Origin: Leishmania mexicana MHOM/GT/2001/U1103
Taxonomy: Eukaryota; Euglenozoa; Kinetoplastea; Trypanosomatida; Trypanosomatidae
Direction: 5' to 3'
DNA: 64,000 bases
NCBI RefSeq assembly: GCF_000234665.1
Contig: NC_018319.1
Location: 248,001 to 312,000, forward strand
The stretch's first letter is position 1. Each line of letters opens with the position of its first letter. Shown here piece by piece: positions 40,062 through 48,776 of this stretch. Made by a program: the position numbers and the translations under genes. The notes beneath the pieces were generated by a model that was not told where the DNA came from, did not search any database, and was given only the letters and a program-made list of their open reading frames with translations.

Positions 40062-40202
40062 GTATTCGGAAGCAGGGGAACCAGCTTGGCCAACCCCCAT
40101 CCTTTGTCTGCGCTTGCTTTGGCTTTGTGGGCCCCTCTAACGCGCCTCGCCCGCCTGCACACGAAGAGACCAAACCACTCGAAACTTACGCTATTATTTC
40201 TT
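39773..40202 (+). repeat. Second copy of the 430-bp direct repeat
   Basis: Identical by eye to 39243-39672. It starts at the first base after the gap, and unique sequence resumes at 40203. Confidence 0.95.
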
Positions 40203-40737
40203 ACGGTTTTTTCCCCATAGCGGCACAGGCCCCCGCCCTGCCTGCCCGTCTCCCCCCCCCCATCCCTCTTCATCTCTCCCCCATCCCCCTCCCGCTGTGA
40301 CGCGTGGGTCGGCGCCACGTGGGAACAAAAAAACAACGCTCAAAAGCATTCATGCTGTTCCCCCTTCCCACGCACGCACACGAAACCATGTGCATCGGGC
40401 CCCGGCTCTACAAACCCTCATTCCCACATCACCGTCGCAACCATTTCTTCTATCCCCCCCCCGGCCCAACCGGCATCCACAGCAGAGAAAAAGCAGCACG
40501 CAGAGGGAGGCGAACCTCTTCAGAAATGTAAAGGGGGGCATGGAGGTGCTTGCGCTCGCAGCCCATTCGAGCACACGCATGCAGCACCGTGAAGCGCGCA
40601 TCCGGCGAAACCCGCGCTGTTAGCCCGAAAGCCTTCCGCGCCGCCCACTCCCCTTCCCCTCGGCTTTGTCCCTAAAGCCCACGGCCCGGAGCGCCAAGTC
40701 GCCTACCTTCTCGTACACCCATACAAGTGGCTTTCAG
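40203..40737 (+). other. 3' flank of the plus-strand array
   Basis: No gene seen. C-rich tracts and an A-run lie between the last protein gene and the tRNA-5S cluster. Contains the 3' UTR of the DUF2871-like gene. Confidence 0.75.
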
Positions 40738-40809
40738 TTCTCGGTAGTATAGTGGTTAGTATACCCGCCTGTCACGCGGGTGACCCGGGTTCAATTCCCG
40801 GCCGGGAAG
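40738..40809 (+). tRNA. tRNA-Asp (GTC)
   Basis: A 72-nt cloverleaf. The acceptor arm TTCTCGG pairs with CCGGGAA with one G-T pair, followed by G as discriminator base. The T arm is CCGGG-TTCAATT-CCCGG and the anticodon arm carries GTC in the loop CTGTCAC. The D arm contains the AGTGGTTAGT box A element. A TTTT terminator follows at 40811-40814. Confidence 0.97.
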
Positions 40810-40810
40810 C

Positions 40811-40814
40811 TTTT
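40811..40814 (+). terminator. Pol III T-run terminator of tRNA-Asp
   Basis: TTTT one base after the tRNA discriminator base. Confidence 0.8.
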
Positions 40815-40845
40815 CGTGTAGGGGGGACGGGGCCCGTCGGAGGGG

Positions 40846-40849
40846 AAAA
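40846..40849 (-). terminator. Pol III T-run terminator of tRNA-Glu
   Basis: AAAA on the plus strand, reading TTTT on the minus strand just after the 3' end of tRNA-Glu. Confidence 0.8.
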
Positions 40850-40921
40850 TTCCGATGCCGGGGATCGAACCCGGGTCTAGCGGGTGAGAGCCGCTTGTTC
40901 TATCCACTATACCACATCGGA
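40850..40921 (-). tRNA. tRNA-Glu (CTC)
   Basis: On the minus strand a 72-nt cloverleaf with acceptor TCCGATG pairing with CATCGGA, T loop TTCGATC, and anticodon loop CTCTCAC giving anticodon CTC. It faces tRNA-Asp: their 3' ends are about 40 nt apart. Confidence 0.96.
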
Positions 40922-40996
40922 ACGATAGTAAGCATAGGCTTGAGAGAACGCTCTGAGAGGAGCGGTGCATGAGCTCAGTGGTTATGACGGCGTTTC

Positions 40997-41115
40997 GAGT
41001 ACGACCACACTTGAGTGAAAACACCATATCCCGTCCGATTTGTGAAGTTAAGCACTCACAGGCTCAGTTAGTACTGAGGTCAGTGATGACTCGGGAACCC
41101 TGAGTGCCGTACTCC
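40997..41115 (+). rRNA. 5S ribosomal RNA
   Basis: About 119 nt, starting GAGTACGACCAC and ending GTGCCGTACTCC. The two ends pair to form helix I. The internal promoter/loop region GAAGTTAAGCACTC and the GTACTGAGGTCAGTGATGAC segment agree with trypanosomatid 5S rRNA. In Leishmania, 5S genes are dispersed and usually sit beside tRNA genes, as here. A T-run at 41118-41122 terminates it. Confidence 0.97.
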
Positions 41116-41117
41116 TC

Positions 41118-41122
41118 TTTTT
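41118..41122 (+). terminator. Pol III T-run terminator of 5S rRNA
   Basis: TTTTT three bases after the 3' end of the 5S gene, followed by further T/C-rich sequence. Confidence 0.8.
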
Positions 41123-41129
41123 CCCTCTT

Positions 41130-43160
41130 TTATGCGGCCATCTCCCCTCCCCCAAAGCCGAGAGGGCCCAAAAGCCCCGCCTTGGCCTGCGCGTCTGGGC
41201 GCTCCCGCGCTATACCGGGGACCCGGGCCCGGCCAAGAACCGGAGCCCCGACGCCCCACAAGGCCAGCCCCGCGGCTTTTCCCCCGCCCGCGCGCCCCAG
41301 CCCCCAGACACAGGCGCCCCGCTGGGAATCCCCAAGGCGACCCCGCGGCGACCCCACCCCGCGGCAGCAGAAAAAAAACATTCCCAGGACTCCCCGCACG
41401 AGGGCAACGCCATGCAAGAAGGCAACCCCACCCCGAGAACACCCTCTGCAGCACCGGCGGCCGTTCGAGGAAAAACATGCCTAGGGATTCAAGAGCCAAA
41501 CACAAACACTTTCAGCATAAGAGCCGCCACCGAAGCAGCGCCAAGCCACGAAGCCCGCGGAGCACTTTTTTCCAAGAAACTGCATCCTCGGACCACGGAC
41601 CACGCCAACCGCGCCCCAGCCGCCCCGTCACCGAGCAGCCCCCAAACGCCCGGCAACCCCAACCCCGCCACCCAGAACGCCCGAGAAAGAATACATTTTC
41701 GAAGAAAACGGACAAGCTAAGCACCATAACGCCGGGGCGGCTTTTGCTTCCGACCAAAGCAGCGCTTACCACCAACCCTTCATCTTAAACACGATCTTTG
41801 GCGCACCTTTAAAGCCGCCACCTGCGGCAAACAAGCCCCATCCATACCAACCCGTACCCCCCACACGCGCCATAAAAATTAACCCCCGAAGCCACAACCA
41901 TTAGACAACTGGCGCCGCCGTGAAGAGCCAAAAGCGCCAGCCCACCCTCGAGAACCGCAGAACCCAGGCCCACCCACGCACACCGCTTAACCCAAGAAAC
42001 CACCTTCCCCGCAGCCACCTGTTCCCACAAACCGCTTTTTTCCCGCCCCCGCGGCTGCCGTCGCCGGGGAGGGCGCTTCTTCCGGCCGCGAAGTGGCCTT
42101 TCGGGCCGCCCGCGCCAAAAGGGGCCACGCGCGCACAAGGCCCGCGGGCAACGGAAACCCCACCCCCCAGAAAGAAGCCGCGAGGAAACGCCAAAACCCA
42201 GATCCCCTGGCACAGCCCCCGGCGACAACACCACGCGGGTTGCCGAAACACCCCAAAAAGGCCCCCACAGAAAAACAGAACGGATATTTAAGAGAGGCGC
42301 CGAGAGGGAACAGACACCAGCACGCCAAAGAGTATATTTCGCCGCCCCCTTCTCCTCTTTCCAAAAAAAAAAGACGGGCTTATAAAAACCCCACCCTTTG
42401 ATTATAAAGCCAGCGCCAAAAACCAGAGACCAAACTGATAATCTTACGAAAAGGCTGTTTTGATGAGATCCTGCGCCTTGGTGTGATGCGTCATCAATTT
42501 TGTCCAAAAGCCCCTGGCGCGGAAGCGAGGCCTGGCATCCCGCGACACCAACACGAAAAAGATCTTTTTTCCGGCGAGGCTAATCATGCCGTGCCATTTC
42601 CGCCGAAGGCGTCCCCCGAATCAAAAGAGCAACAAACACCCTTAGCACCCGCTAGCCAAACAAACGCATTACACTTGGCACAAGGCCTACGCGTAGCGAA
42701 AAACAGGGGACCCCGCGCGAAGCCGCCACACCCAAACCACCAAAAACCGAACGCGCACCAAAACGAGAAAAGCATTTGGCCCTCCCGTGTTTTGGTAAAG
42801 GCCCCCCCATGCCATCACCAGGCCCCATATTTAAAAAAATGAATACCTATCTGGCCTGCCCCATTTCCAAAACCAACGGGGGGTCTCCGTTTCCCCCCAC
42901 TTTGGCCGCCCCCAAGGCGGGGCGCCTCGGTTCCCGAGGGTCCCTCCCAGCAGCAAAACCCAAGAAAGAACTGAAGAAGCAACGGCAAAACATAAGGCCG
43001 TCAGTAACATCGCCGGAAACTGGCTGGGCATCGTTTTTGCCGGGCGCGTTTTCCCAGCGGGTTTCCCTCGAAAAACCGGGCGGGGGGGGAGACAAACCCC
43101 ATCGCAACATCGCCCCCCCCCCTTTTTCGTGCGAGCCAAACGGTCTTTAAAGGAAACGGG
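41130..43160. other. C/A-rich half of the strand-switch island
   Basis: The plus strand is strongly C- and A-rich and poor in G and T runs, with almost none of the GT/CA microsatellites seen elsewhere. Open frames on both strands (for example 41809-42507 minus) have repetitive Gly/Trp/Arg or Pro/Arg/Lys composition and resemble no known protein. I see no supported gene. Confidence 0.7.
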
Positions 43161-43189
43161 CTTCAATATAAAAGCAGTGGTGCCCGGGC

Positions 43190-45900
43190 CTTGAAAGTTG
43201 GCGGATTGTAAATAGTAAGGGTGCAAAAAGGCGCGCGAAACCAGGCTTTCTTCGAAAACGTTGGTGCTTTTTTTTTTGGGGGGGGGGCACTTGCCGCCGC
43301 GAAGAAAACAAATGACGGTCCTTTCGTTAAATGTCTGGTGGGAATGCATGGGTGCGCCGCATCGGCAAACAGCCGTGGGGTTTTTCTTTTGGATTTTGCG
43401 GGGGTTAACGAGGACGTGCGCAAACCACAGTTTTCGGTTGTTTATTTTGCGCCATTTTAACTTTCCCCGTCACCCCATCCATCTGCTTTTTATGGCGGTG
43501 GCGGTTGGGGCGCCCACCCCGTTTCTTTGACGGAAACAAATCGGGGGCGGGTAACGCGTCCGAAAAGGGTCGGTTGGGAAGCGCTGTGAAGGCTTGGTTG
43601 GCCCGCCGCCATCTGCTCTCATTCCGCCCTTCTCCTCTTTTTCGTGTTTGGGGTCGGGGCGGGGGCGTGGCGCTTCCTGGATGGGGAATGCCGGGGGGCG
43701 GGCTTTGCGGGCCGGGGAATTTCCCCACGCGTGAAAAGAAGGGGTTGTTTAGAAACACGGCCGCCCTTCCTGCCCCAATGTGCGCGTTTTCGAAAAGCTG
43801 TGGACCCAGGGGGTCTTTCGGAAAAAGAGAATTTGCCCGAAAAGGGTTTGCGCCGCGGGCCCTTTTTTTGTACCAAGGGCCCCTGGGGAGAACGCGGGGA
43901 AAAAACAGGGAAAACGCCAAAGGGGGGGGGGTTGGGGGGATAAACAGGGGCGGCAAAGATTACAAAGGGGTCTTCTACCCAATGTTTAAAGGCGGAAAGA
44001 CAACCCACGTCCCTGGCAATATTTTTTTGACTTGGAATGTGCGGTCTTTAAAAGAGAAAGGTTGTAAAAACCGAATTGGCGCCCAGAAAGGCCTGGGATA
44101 TGCGGGCGTCACCCGCCGAGGGGGTTGTTTTGCCCCGGGGAGGGGTAAATGGCAGGCGCGGGAAAGGTTCCAAGTCGTGCGTTTTGGTAACATTTCTGTT
44201 TGGTGTTTGGGGCCAAGATATCTCGGGGATCGGCAGGGATTTCAAAATCATCGGGCGGCTTTCCGCTGGTGTGGGCTGGGGGGCGGCGGGGGCACATCTG
44301 GCCATGGTTCAATTTGCCGCCTTGAAATCCCGAATGGTGTGACTATATTTGTTTTAAGATCCTTCGGGGCGGTTGGGAATCCATGACAAAAACATGTTTG
44401 GCGGGTACCGTTTTTTCTTCGCAGCAGGTTTTCGCCGTAAGAAACGCAACCGGCGCCGCCGCATGCTGCTTATGGGCCCCTGGTAAAAAAGGTGGCGGCG
44501 GTGTTTGTTTCTTGGCGCCCCTAATTGGGGCACCCTGCCCAGGTTTATTTCTATGCAAGGGATATGGCTCGAAACGGAAAACGCTCAATGAGTTCAAATT
44601 TTTTCTTTTCATTTTGCGCGAGCGGAAAACAGCATGATGGGAACGAAGCGCTTGTTTTCATAGCTCGGTGTTTAAAACCTAGGGTGCGCTTGTAAATTTT
44701 GGAAGCGGAAAGGCTTTCCCACCGTTGTTTGTGGCGTGGCGAGGTGGTGTTGTGAGGTGTCTTTTGAGGGGTTCTTTTCGGCGAAAAGAGTTCTTGCAGT
44801 GCGGAGAAAACGAGTGTGAAAAAAAAAGCTGTGTTCATGAAAATCGAATGACGCTTTTGGCTTTTTTGGGGGGGGGGAACCGCGGGGGGTGCTCTTTGGA
44901 TGTTTTCATGGCTCTGGGTCTTTTGTGGGGTTTCGGCTGCTCTTTTTTTTTGTTTGATCGTTTCGGTGTGGGCTGGGTTGGCGTTGGTGGGTAATCGAGC
45001 ATGGGGGCGCCGGGTGTCGTTAGGCCCGCTTTGGGGATTTTTGGAATCCCCGTTGCGGTTGTGTTTGCCGCCACTGGTTTTTTGAAGTGGCCCAGGGCCC
45101 GGCGCACTGGCCTTTTTTTTTCCCCCCATACCTCAGGGAGAGGGGGGTATTTGTAGTAACGCTGCGCTTTCGGCGTGCTTGAAATGCCTCGAATAAACAA
45201 GGGGTTTCTTCTCGTGTGCGAGGCGAAGCGGGGTTCGGGCCACCGGTGAGCGCAACATTCGCAAGCTATGGCGTCCTTTTGGGGGGGTTTGGTCTTTGTG
45301 TTGCGAAAGTTTCTGGCGATCCCGAAAGGCAGCGCGCCCGCGCGGCCGGCCGCCGGGGCGCTTTTTTGGGGCGTGGGTGCTTTTGTTTCCGCCCGTGCCG
45401 CCCCGCCTTTGGCGGTGGCGGGGTGTTGGGGTCTTGGCGGCGGGGTGCAGCGCGGGGGCGGCCGGGCCGTGTGTGTGGCGGGGGGCCTATTCGGGGGTGG
45501 GGGTTGGTGTAGGACCTGGGGGCGCCGCTCCTCCGCCGGGGAAAGGGCCGCGCCGGCCAGCCCGCCGCCCCTGCCTTTTCGCGGGAGGCACGGCCGGCGC
45601 CGGGTTTTGGGGAGGTGGGGGCCGGGGGCCTTTTACCAAAGCAGGGGAGAGGGGGGAGGGGCGGTGGTGGGGGCGCCGGTGTGCACATGCGCGGCGAGGG
45701 TGCGCGCCAGCCCGCGGAGGGTTTCGCCACCGCGAAGCTTTGGGGTTGGGCTTTCTCAAACGACGCACATGGCCGCCGCCTAGGTCGCGTGTTGTGGTTG
45801 ACTGAGGACGCCTGCTCCGCCCAACCGCGGCGCATAACGGGGGTTGCTGTCGTAAGGCAGCTGCACGCTTGATTTTGGGTTGGACGGCGGTGCAACTGGC
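43190..45900. other. G/T-rich half of the strand-switch island
   Basis: The plus strand becomes G- and T-rich with many G homopolymers, the mirror image in composition of the preceding 2 kb. Apart from the endonuclease-like fragment at 44012-44386 I see no supported gene; long open frames here reflect the low number of A-containing stop codons. Confidence 0.7.
44012..44386 (+). pseudogene. Possible decayed non-LTR retroelement endonuclease fragment
   Basis: In an open frame, residues beginning at 44024 read FLTWNVRSL, the typical start of an AP-like endonuclease domain of LINE-type elements (the invariant Asn is in WNV). About 110 residues further, LEIPNGVTIFVLRSF (to about 44365) resembles the later beta-strand motif 'ng-x-ti-v-x-x-Y-x-P' with the expected spacing. 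The middle (GYAGVTRRGG in place of a -VTETx- motif) lacks the catalytic Glu, and no reverse transcriptase follows. Leishmania genomes contain such degenerate ingi/L1Tc-related elements. The match is short and by eye only. Confidence 0.35.
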
Positions 45901-46149
45901 GAACATTCAAACATCAAAGAAAGACGGCAGCGGTGTGCTGTGCCGCAGGAAGGGCGCCGTGTGCTTGCCGAGCGGCTGGGCACACCAGATGCACTCCACA
46001 CGTGCTTGGGATGCACACGTGCGCGCGCACACGCAACGGTGAGAAGTTGCGGAACGGGTCGAACACAATGACGGTTTCAGTGCGAAAGCATTACGTCCGA
46101 AAGGCACAGAGCGGCAGCAACGTCTTCCCTTCCCTCACCCGCCCTCCGC

Positions 46150-47748
46150 TCACAACGGCAAGCTGTCCGTTGGGCTGCTTGACGCAGACTGGATCGTGAA
46201 GTCAAAGTGCAGGAGAAGGTCGTGGTCAGGCGGCGGCAGCGATCGGGTGAGGGGTCCCTCCTCGGCGCTCGGCAGTTCGTAGGAGTTCACACTTTCCGAC
46301 GACGCGGTGTCGCGCGTCTCGTTGGGGCTTCTGGTGCTGTCCACTCCGTCGCTGTCCATTCGAGTTGGGGGTGCTCCTCGGTGCAGTGCCCCGTGACGAC
46401 TCTGCCGAGGACGACAGCGCTGCTTTGTTTCTTCCCACCACTGTAGCAGTAGTGTCGACCAGGCCTGCAGGACAACTTTCTCCGCTGTGAAGGCGTCCGC
46501 TGCCGTCGCCGGTATCGGGGAGACCGCTGCTGCTACCGCCTGCTGTGCATCTGTGAAAGACGGACACAGATGCGGGTTGCCCAGCCGTTCGCGTACTTCC
46601 GGTTTACTCGCGAAGAGAACCGTGTACGCCCACCATCGCTCGAGGATTTTGCGGTACTGGGCGACCATGGCACTGGGCTCTGGTGTGCTTTGGGTCGACT
46701 CGCCGCGGATGCGGGTGTTGTCAGGCAGATTGACTGCTGCAGCTGCCGTGCACGGCGCGGCCCCGTCGTCTTCGGCACGCTCACTGGTAGATGCTCGCAG
46801 AACCGCCTCCACGTTGCCTCGCTCCATCGCTGGAGCAGCTCCGCTACTCCTGTGGCCCCCTCCATGGGCGATTCCCTGCTGCTGCTGGTGGGTGATGCTG
46901 TTGCTGCTCGTGTCCTCGCCCATCGTCGTGGCTCCAGAAGCGCGCCGATCCGACGCGTTCGTCTCCCACAGCATGAGGAACTCCTCAAACGGCGGCGGCG
47001 GGGGCAGGACATTGAAACGGAAGGGTCGCTCGTGTGCCTGCTGCAGGTCGTCAAGGCCCGCCAACGCACTGAGACTCGTCGTCGTTGCCGTGGTCGGTGT
47101 CCCGACTGCTCCCGTCGAGGGAAGCGGCGGGGGAGCGGTGGCGGGGGCGGTGAAGGGCACCAGACCTTCTGGTGCCGCAGCGTTAGCCCCAGCAGAGAGC
47201 AAGTGGAGTTGCTGCTGCTGGTGCTGTTGGAGGGGTGAGGGGATCCCGCCGCTACCGTGGCCAGCGGACGAGTGTGGAAAGGCGAGATAGCCGGGTACCG
47301 GAGGCGGCGCTCTGTGTGCCAGAGGTGGGCACGTGGTGAAGGGCGTGATGGCCGCCGTTCTGTGCAGCTGCTGTGGATCTGGAGAGGAGGAGGACAAGAT
47401 CGATGTGGACGACGTCGCGCCCACAAAAACAGGCTGCAGTTGCTGGGACAGAGGGATGGGACTGCTCGTGCTGTGACCGCTGTTGTTACTATTCAGCACA
47501 CTGGGGTGACAGTGCGCAGGCGACGAAGAAGTCGGCGCCGTCGTGAAGGGAGCAGGTACGACGGCGGCGCCGGTTTCGGGGAGAAGTCCATGCAGCTGTA
47601 TCGCGTTCGGGTTGTTCAGCTCCGACAAGGACGAATGCGTCGACAGGGAAGGAACGACATGGTGGTGCTGCTGCTGTGGCGGGGCGGCCGTCATGGTGCT
47701 GCTGCTGCCGCCGCCGCCGCCGCAGTCATCGCGAGGAAAGGACATCAT
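46150..47748 (-). CDS. Low-complexity protein with LPPPPP/R-W/WW motifs (third family member)
   Basis: A 532-aa protein from the first ATG (47748), rich in Ser, Pro, Thr, Ala, Gln and His. It is a paralogue of the plus-strand genes at 929 and 7375. RFNVLPPPPPFEEFLMLWE starts at 244; RWWAYTVLFASKPEVRERL at 371 matches RWYSHIHVLEGKPEVAKRL of the 7375 gene; and LLLQWWEETKQR with WW at 437-438 matches the WW region of both. PolyQ/His runs lie at the N-terminus and near 210. The frame is open upstream to 48018 but without an ATG, and translates a CA-repeat as Cys/Val. A pyrimidine tract on the minus strand (about 47990-47960) followed by AG at 47927-47926 predicts a 177-nt 5' UTR. It is the last gene of the minus array before the strand-switch region. 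Function unknown; mRNA regulation is inferred from the RGG/HNPY-bearing paralogue. Confidence 0.85.
   Translation of the reverse strand: MMSFPRDDCGGGGGSSSTMTAAPPQQQHHHVVPSLSTHSSLSELNNPNAIQLHGLLPETGAAVVPAPFTTAPTSSSPAHCHPSVLNSNNSGHSTSSPIPLSQQLQPVFVGATSSTSILSSSSPDPQQLHRTAAITPFTTCPPLAHRAPPPVPGYLAFPHSSAGHGSGGIPSPLQQHQQQQLHLLSAGANAAAPEGLVPFTAPATAPPPLPSTGAVGTPTTATTTSLSALAGLDDLQQAHERPFRFNVLPPPPPFEEFLMLWETNASDRRASGATTMGEDTSSNSITHQQQQGIAHGGGHRSSGAAPAMERGNVEAVLRASTSERAEDDGAAPCTAAAAVNLPDNTRIRGESTQSTPEPSAMVAQYRKILERWWAYTVLFASKPEVRERLGNPHLCPSFTDAQQAVAAAVSPIPATAADAFTAEKVVLQAWSTLLLQWWEETKQRCRPRQSRHGALHRGAPPTRMDSDGVDSTRSPNETRDTASSESVNSYELPSAEEGPLTRSLPPPDHDLLLHFDFTIQSASSSPTDSLPL
46941..47169 (-). repeat. Arm A of a 229-bp inverted repeat (inside the third family gene)
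   Basis: This part of the gene is found again, inverted, at 48316-48544 with one base changed (an ATG codon becomes ATA, Met to Ile). The arms are about 1.1 kb apart and arm B starts at an assembly gap. Confidence 0.92.
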
Positions 47749-47925
47749 CGCCTGCGCTGCACAACGTCCTTGGAGCCGTGGTTTCTCGCCTTCTTCGTAC
47801 CTCAAGCTGCCGGACCAACGCCCGTCCTCGACCTTCTCGTCTCTCTCTCTGTGGCGATGAGAGGAAGACACAAGAAAAGGACCGCACACGTACACACACA
47901 CACACACACACACGTACACACCCAG

Positions 47926-47992
47926 CTCGAACAGATTTCGTTGCGCCGATGATGATGGCGAAGAACGAATACGGAAGAGGAAGAGGAAGAGA
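47926..47992 (-). promoter_or_regulatory. Likely trans-splicing signal for the third family gene
   Basis: On the minus strand a T/C-rich tract is followed by the AG at 47927-47926. It predicts a 5' UTR of about 177 nt that includes a GT repeat. Confidence 0.4.
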
Positions 47993-48215
47993 GATGCGTG
48001 GGGTGACGCAGTCGCCAACTCAGCGGCGAACCACTGAACGAGAAGAGGGACGGTGCGACGGGGCGGGGGCGTGGGGGGGGGGAGGAGGATGGGTGGGCTA
48101 GGGAGGCGCTAGCGAGAGCGACAGTGAGGCAGGCGGGGCGGGGTGGGGAGCGCACGGATGGGAAAGATGAAAGCAAAGAGAACGGATGGCCAAGGAAGCA
48201 AAGACTTTGGGGGTG

Positions 48216-48315
48216 NNNNNNNNNNNNNNNNNNNNNNNNNNNNNNNNNNNNNNNNNNNNNNNNNNNNNNNNNNNNNNNNNNNNNNNNNNNNNNNNNNNNN
48301 NNNNNNNNNNNNNNN
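48216..48315. other. Assembly gap (100 N)
   Basis: Exactly 100 undetermined bases, a placeholder gap. An inverted gene fragment begins directly after it. Confidence 0.99.
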
Positions 48316-48594
48316 GAAGGTCTGGTGCCCTTCACCGCCCCCGCCACCGCTCCCCCGCCGCTTCCCTCGACGGGAGCAGTCGGGACACCGACCACGGCAA
48401 CGACGACGAGTCTCAGTGCGTTGGCGGGCCTTGACGACCTGCAGCAGGCACACGAGCGACCCTTCCGTTTCAATGTCCTGCCCCCGCCGCCGCCGTTTGA
48501 GGAGTTCCTCATACTGTGGGAGACGAACGCGTCGGATCGGCGCGATTATGAGGACGAGGATGAGGGGGAGGATGAGGGGGAAAGACGGGGGTGA
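48316..48594 (+). pseudogene. Inverted fragment of the third family gene
   Basis: On the plus strand the segment from EGLVPFTAPATAPPPLP through the FNVLPPPPPFEEFLILWE motif to NASDRR is encoded again, in the orientation opposite to the intact gene, then runs into an unrelated acidic tail (DYEDEDEGEDEGERRG) and a stop. The first 229 bp (to 48544) match 46941-47169 with one difference. The 5' end is lost in the gap. It could be a real inverted duplication or the edge of a misplaced contig; the one substitution shows it is not an exact copy of the same molecule. Confidence 0.75.
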
Positions 48595-48727
48595 TGAGAG
48601 ACGGGGGAAAGGTGGTGCGTGTCGAAGAATAGAGACAGCAACAACAAAGGGCAAATACGGCGACGCGCAAAGGGAGAGAGAGGTGGTGGTGGTGGTGGTG
48701 GTGGATATCTAGATCGGTGCAGACCCG

Positions 48728-48728
<1 letters not shown>

Positions 48729-48774
<46 letters not shown>
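48729..48774 (+). repeat. (CA)23 microsatellite
   Basis: Uninterrupted 46-bp CA run, equal to GT on the transcribed-sense minus strand. It is the longest pure dinucleotide run in the window. Confidence 0.97.

Positions 48775-48776
<2 letters not shown>

Larger units (their letters stand above)
40203..46149. other. Convergent strand-switch region
   Basis: All supported protein genes left of it are on the plus strand and all to the right are on the minus strand. In trypanosomatids such convergent regions are where Pol II transcription ends, and they are often marked by tRNA genes, base J and decayed retroelements. Here they hold tRNA-Asp, tRNA-Glu and 5S rRNA plus about 4.8 kb of unusual DNA. 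Termination at this place is inferred from gene orientation. Confidence 0.85.

Noticed and set aside
41809..42507. 232-codon minus-strand frame in the C/A-rich half of the strand-switch island
   Set aside because: It starts in skewed DNA where stop codons are rare by composition, is dominated by Gly, Trp, Arg and Ser, and shows no domain.
45266..45910. Overlapping long frames of 140-214 codons on both strands near the right end of the island
   Set aside because: GC-rich composition opens all frames at once; products are Pro/Arg/Ala or Gly/Ala/Arg strings.
47749..48018. Upstream extension of the third family protein
   Set aside because: Starts at a non-ATG codon and translates a CA microsatellite as Cys/Val repeats.
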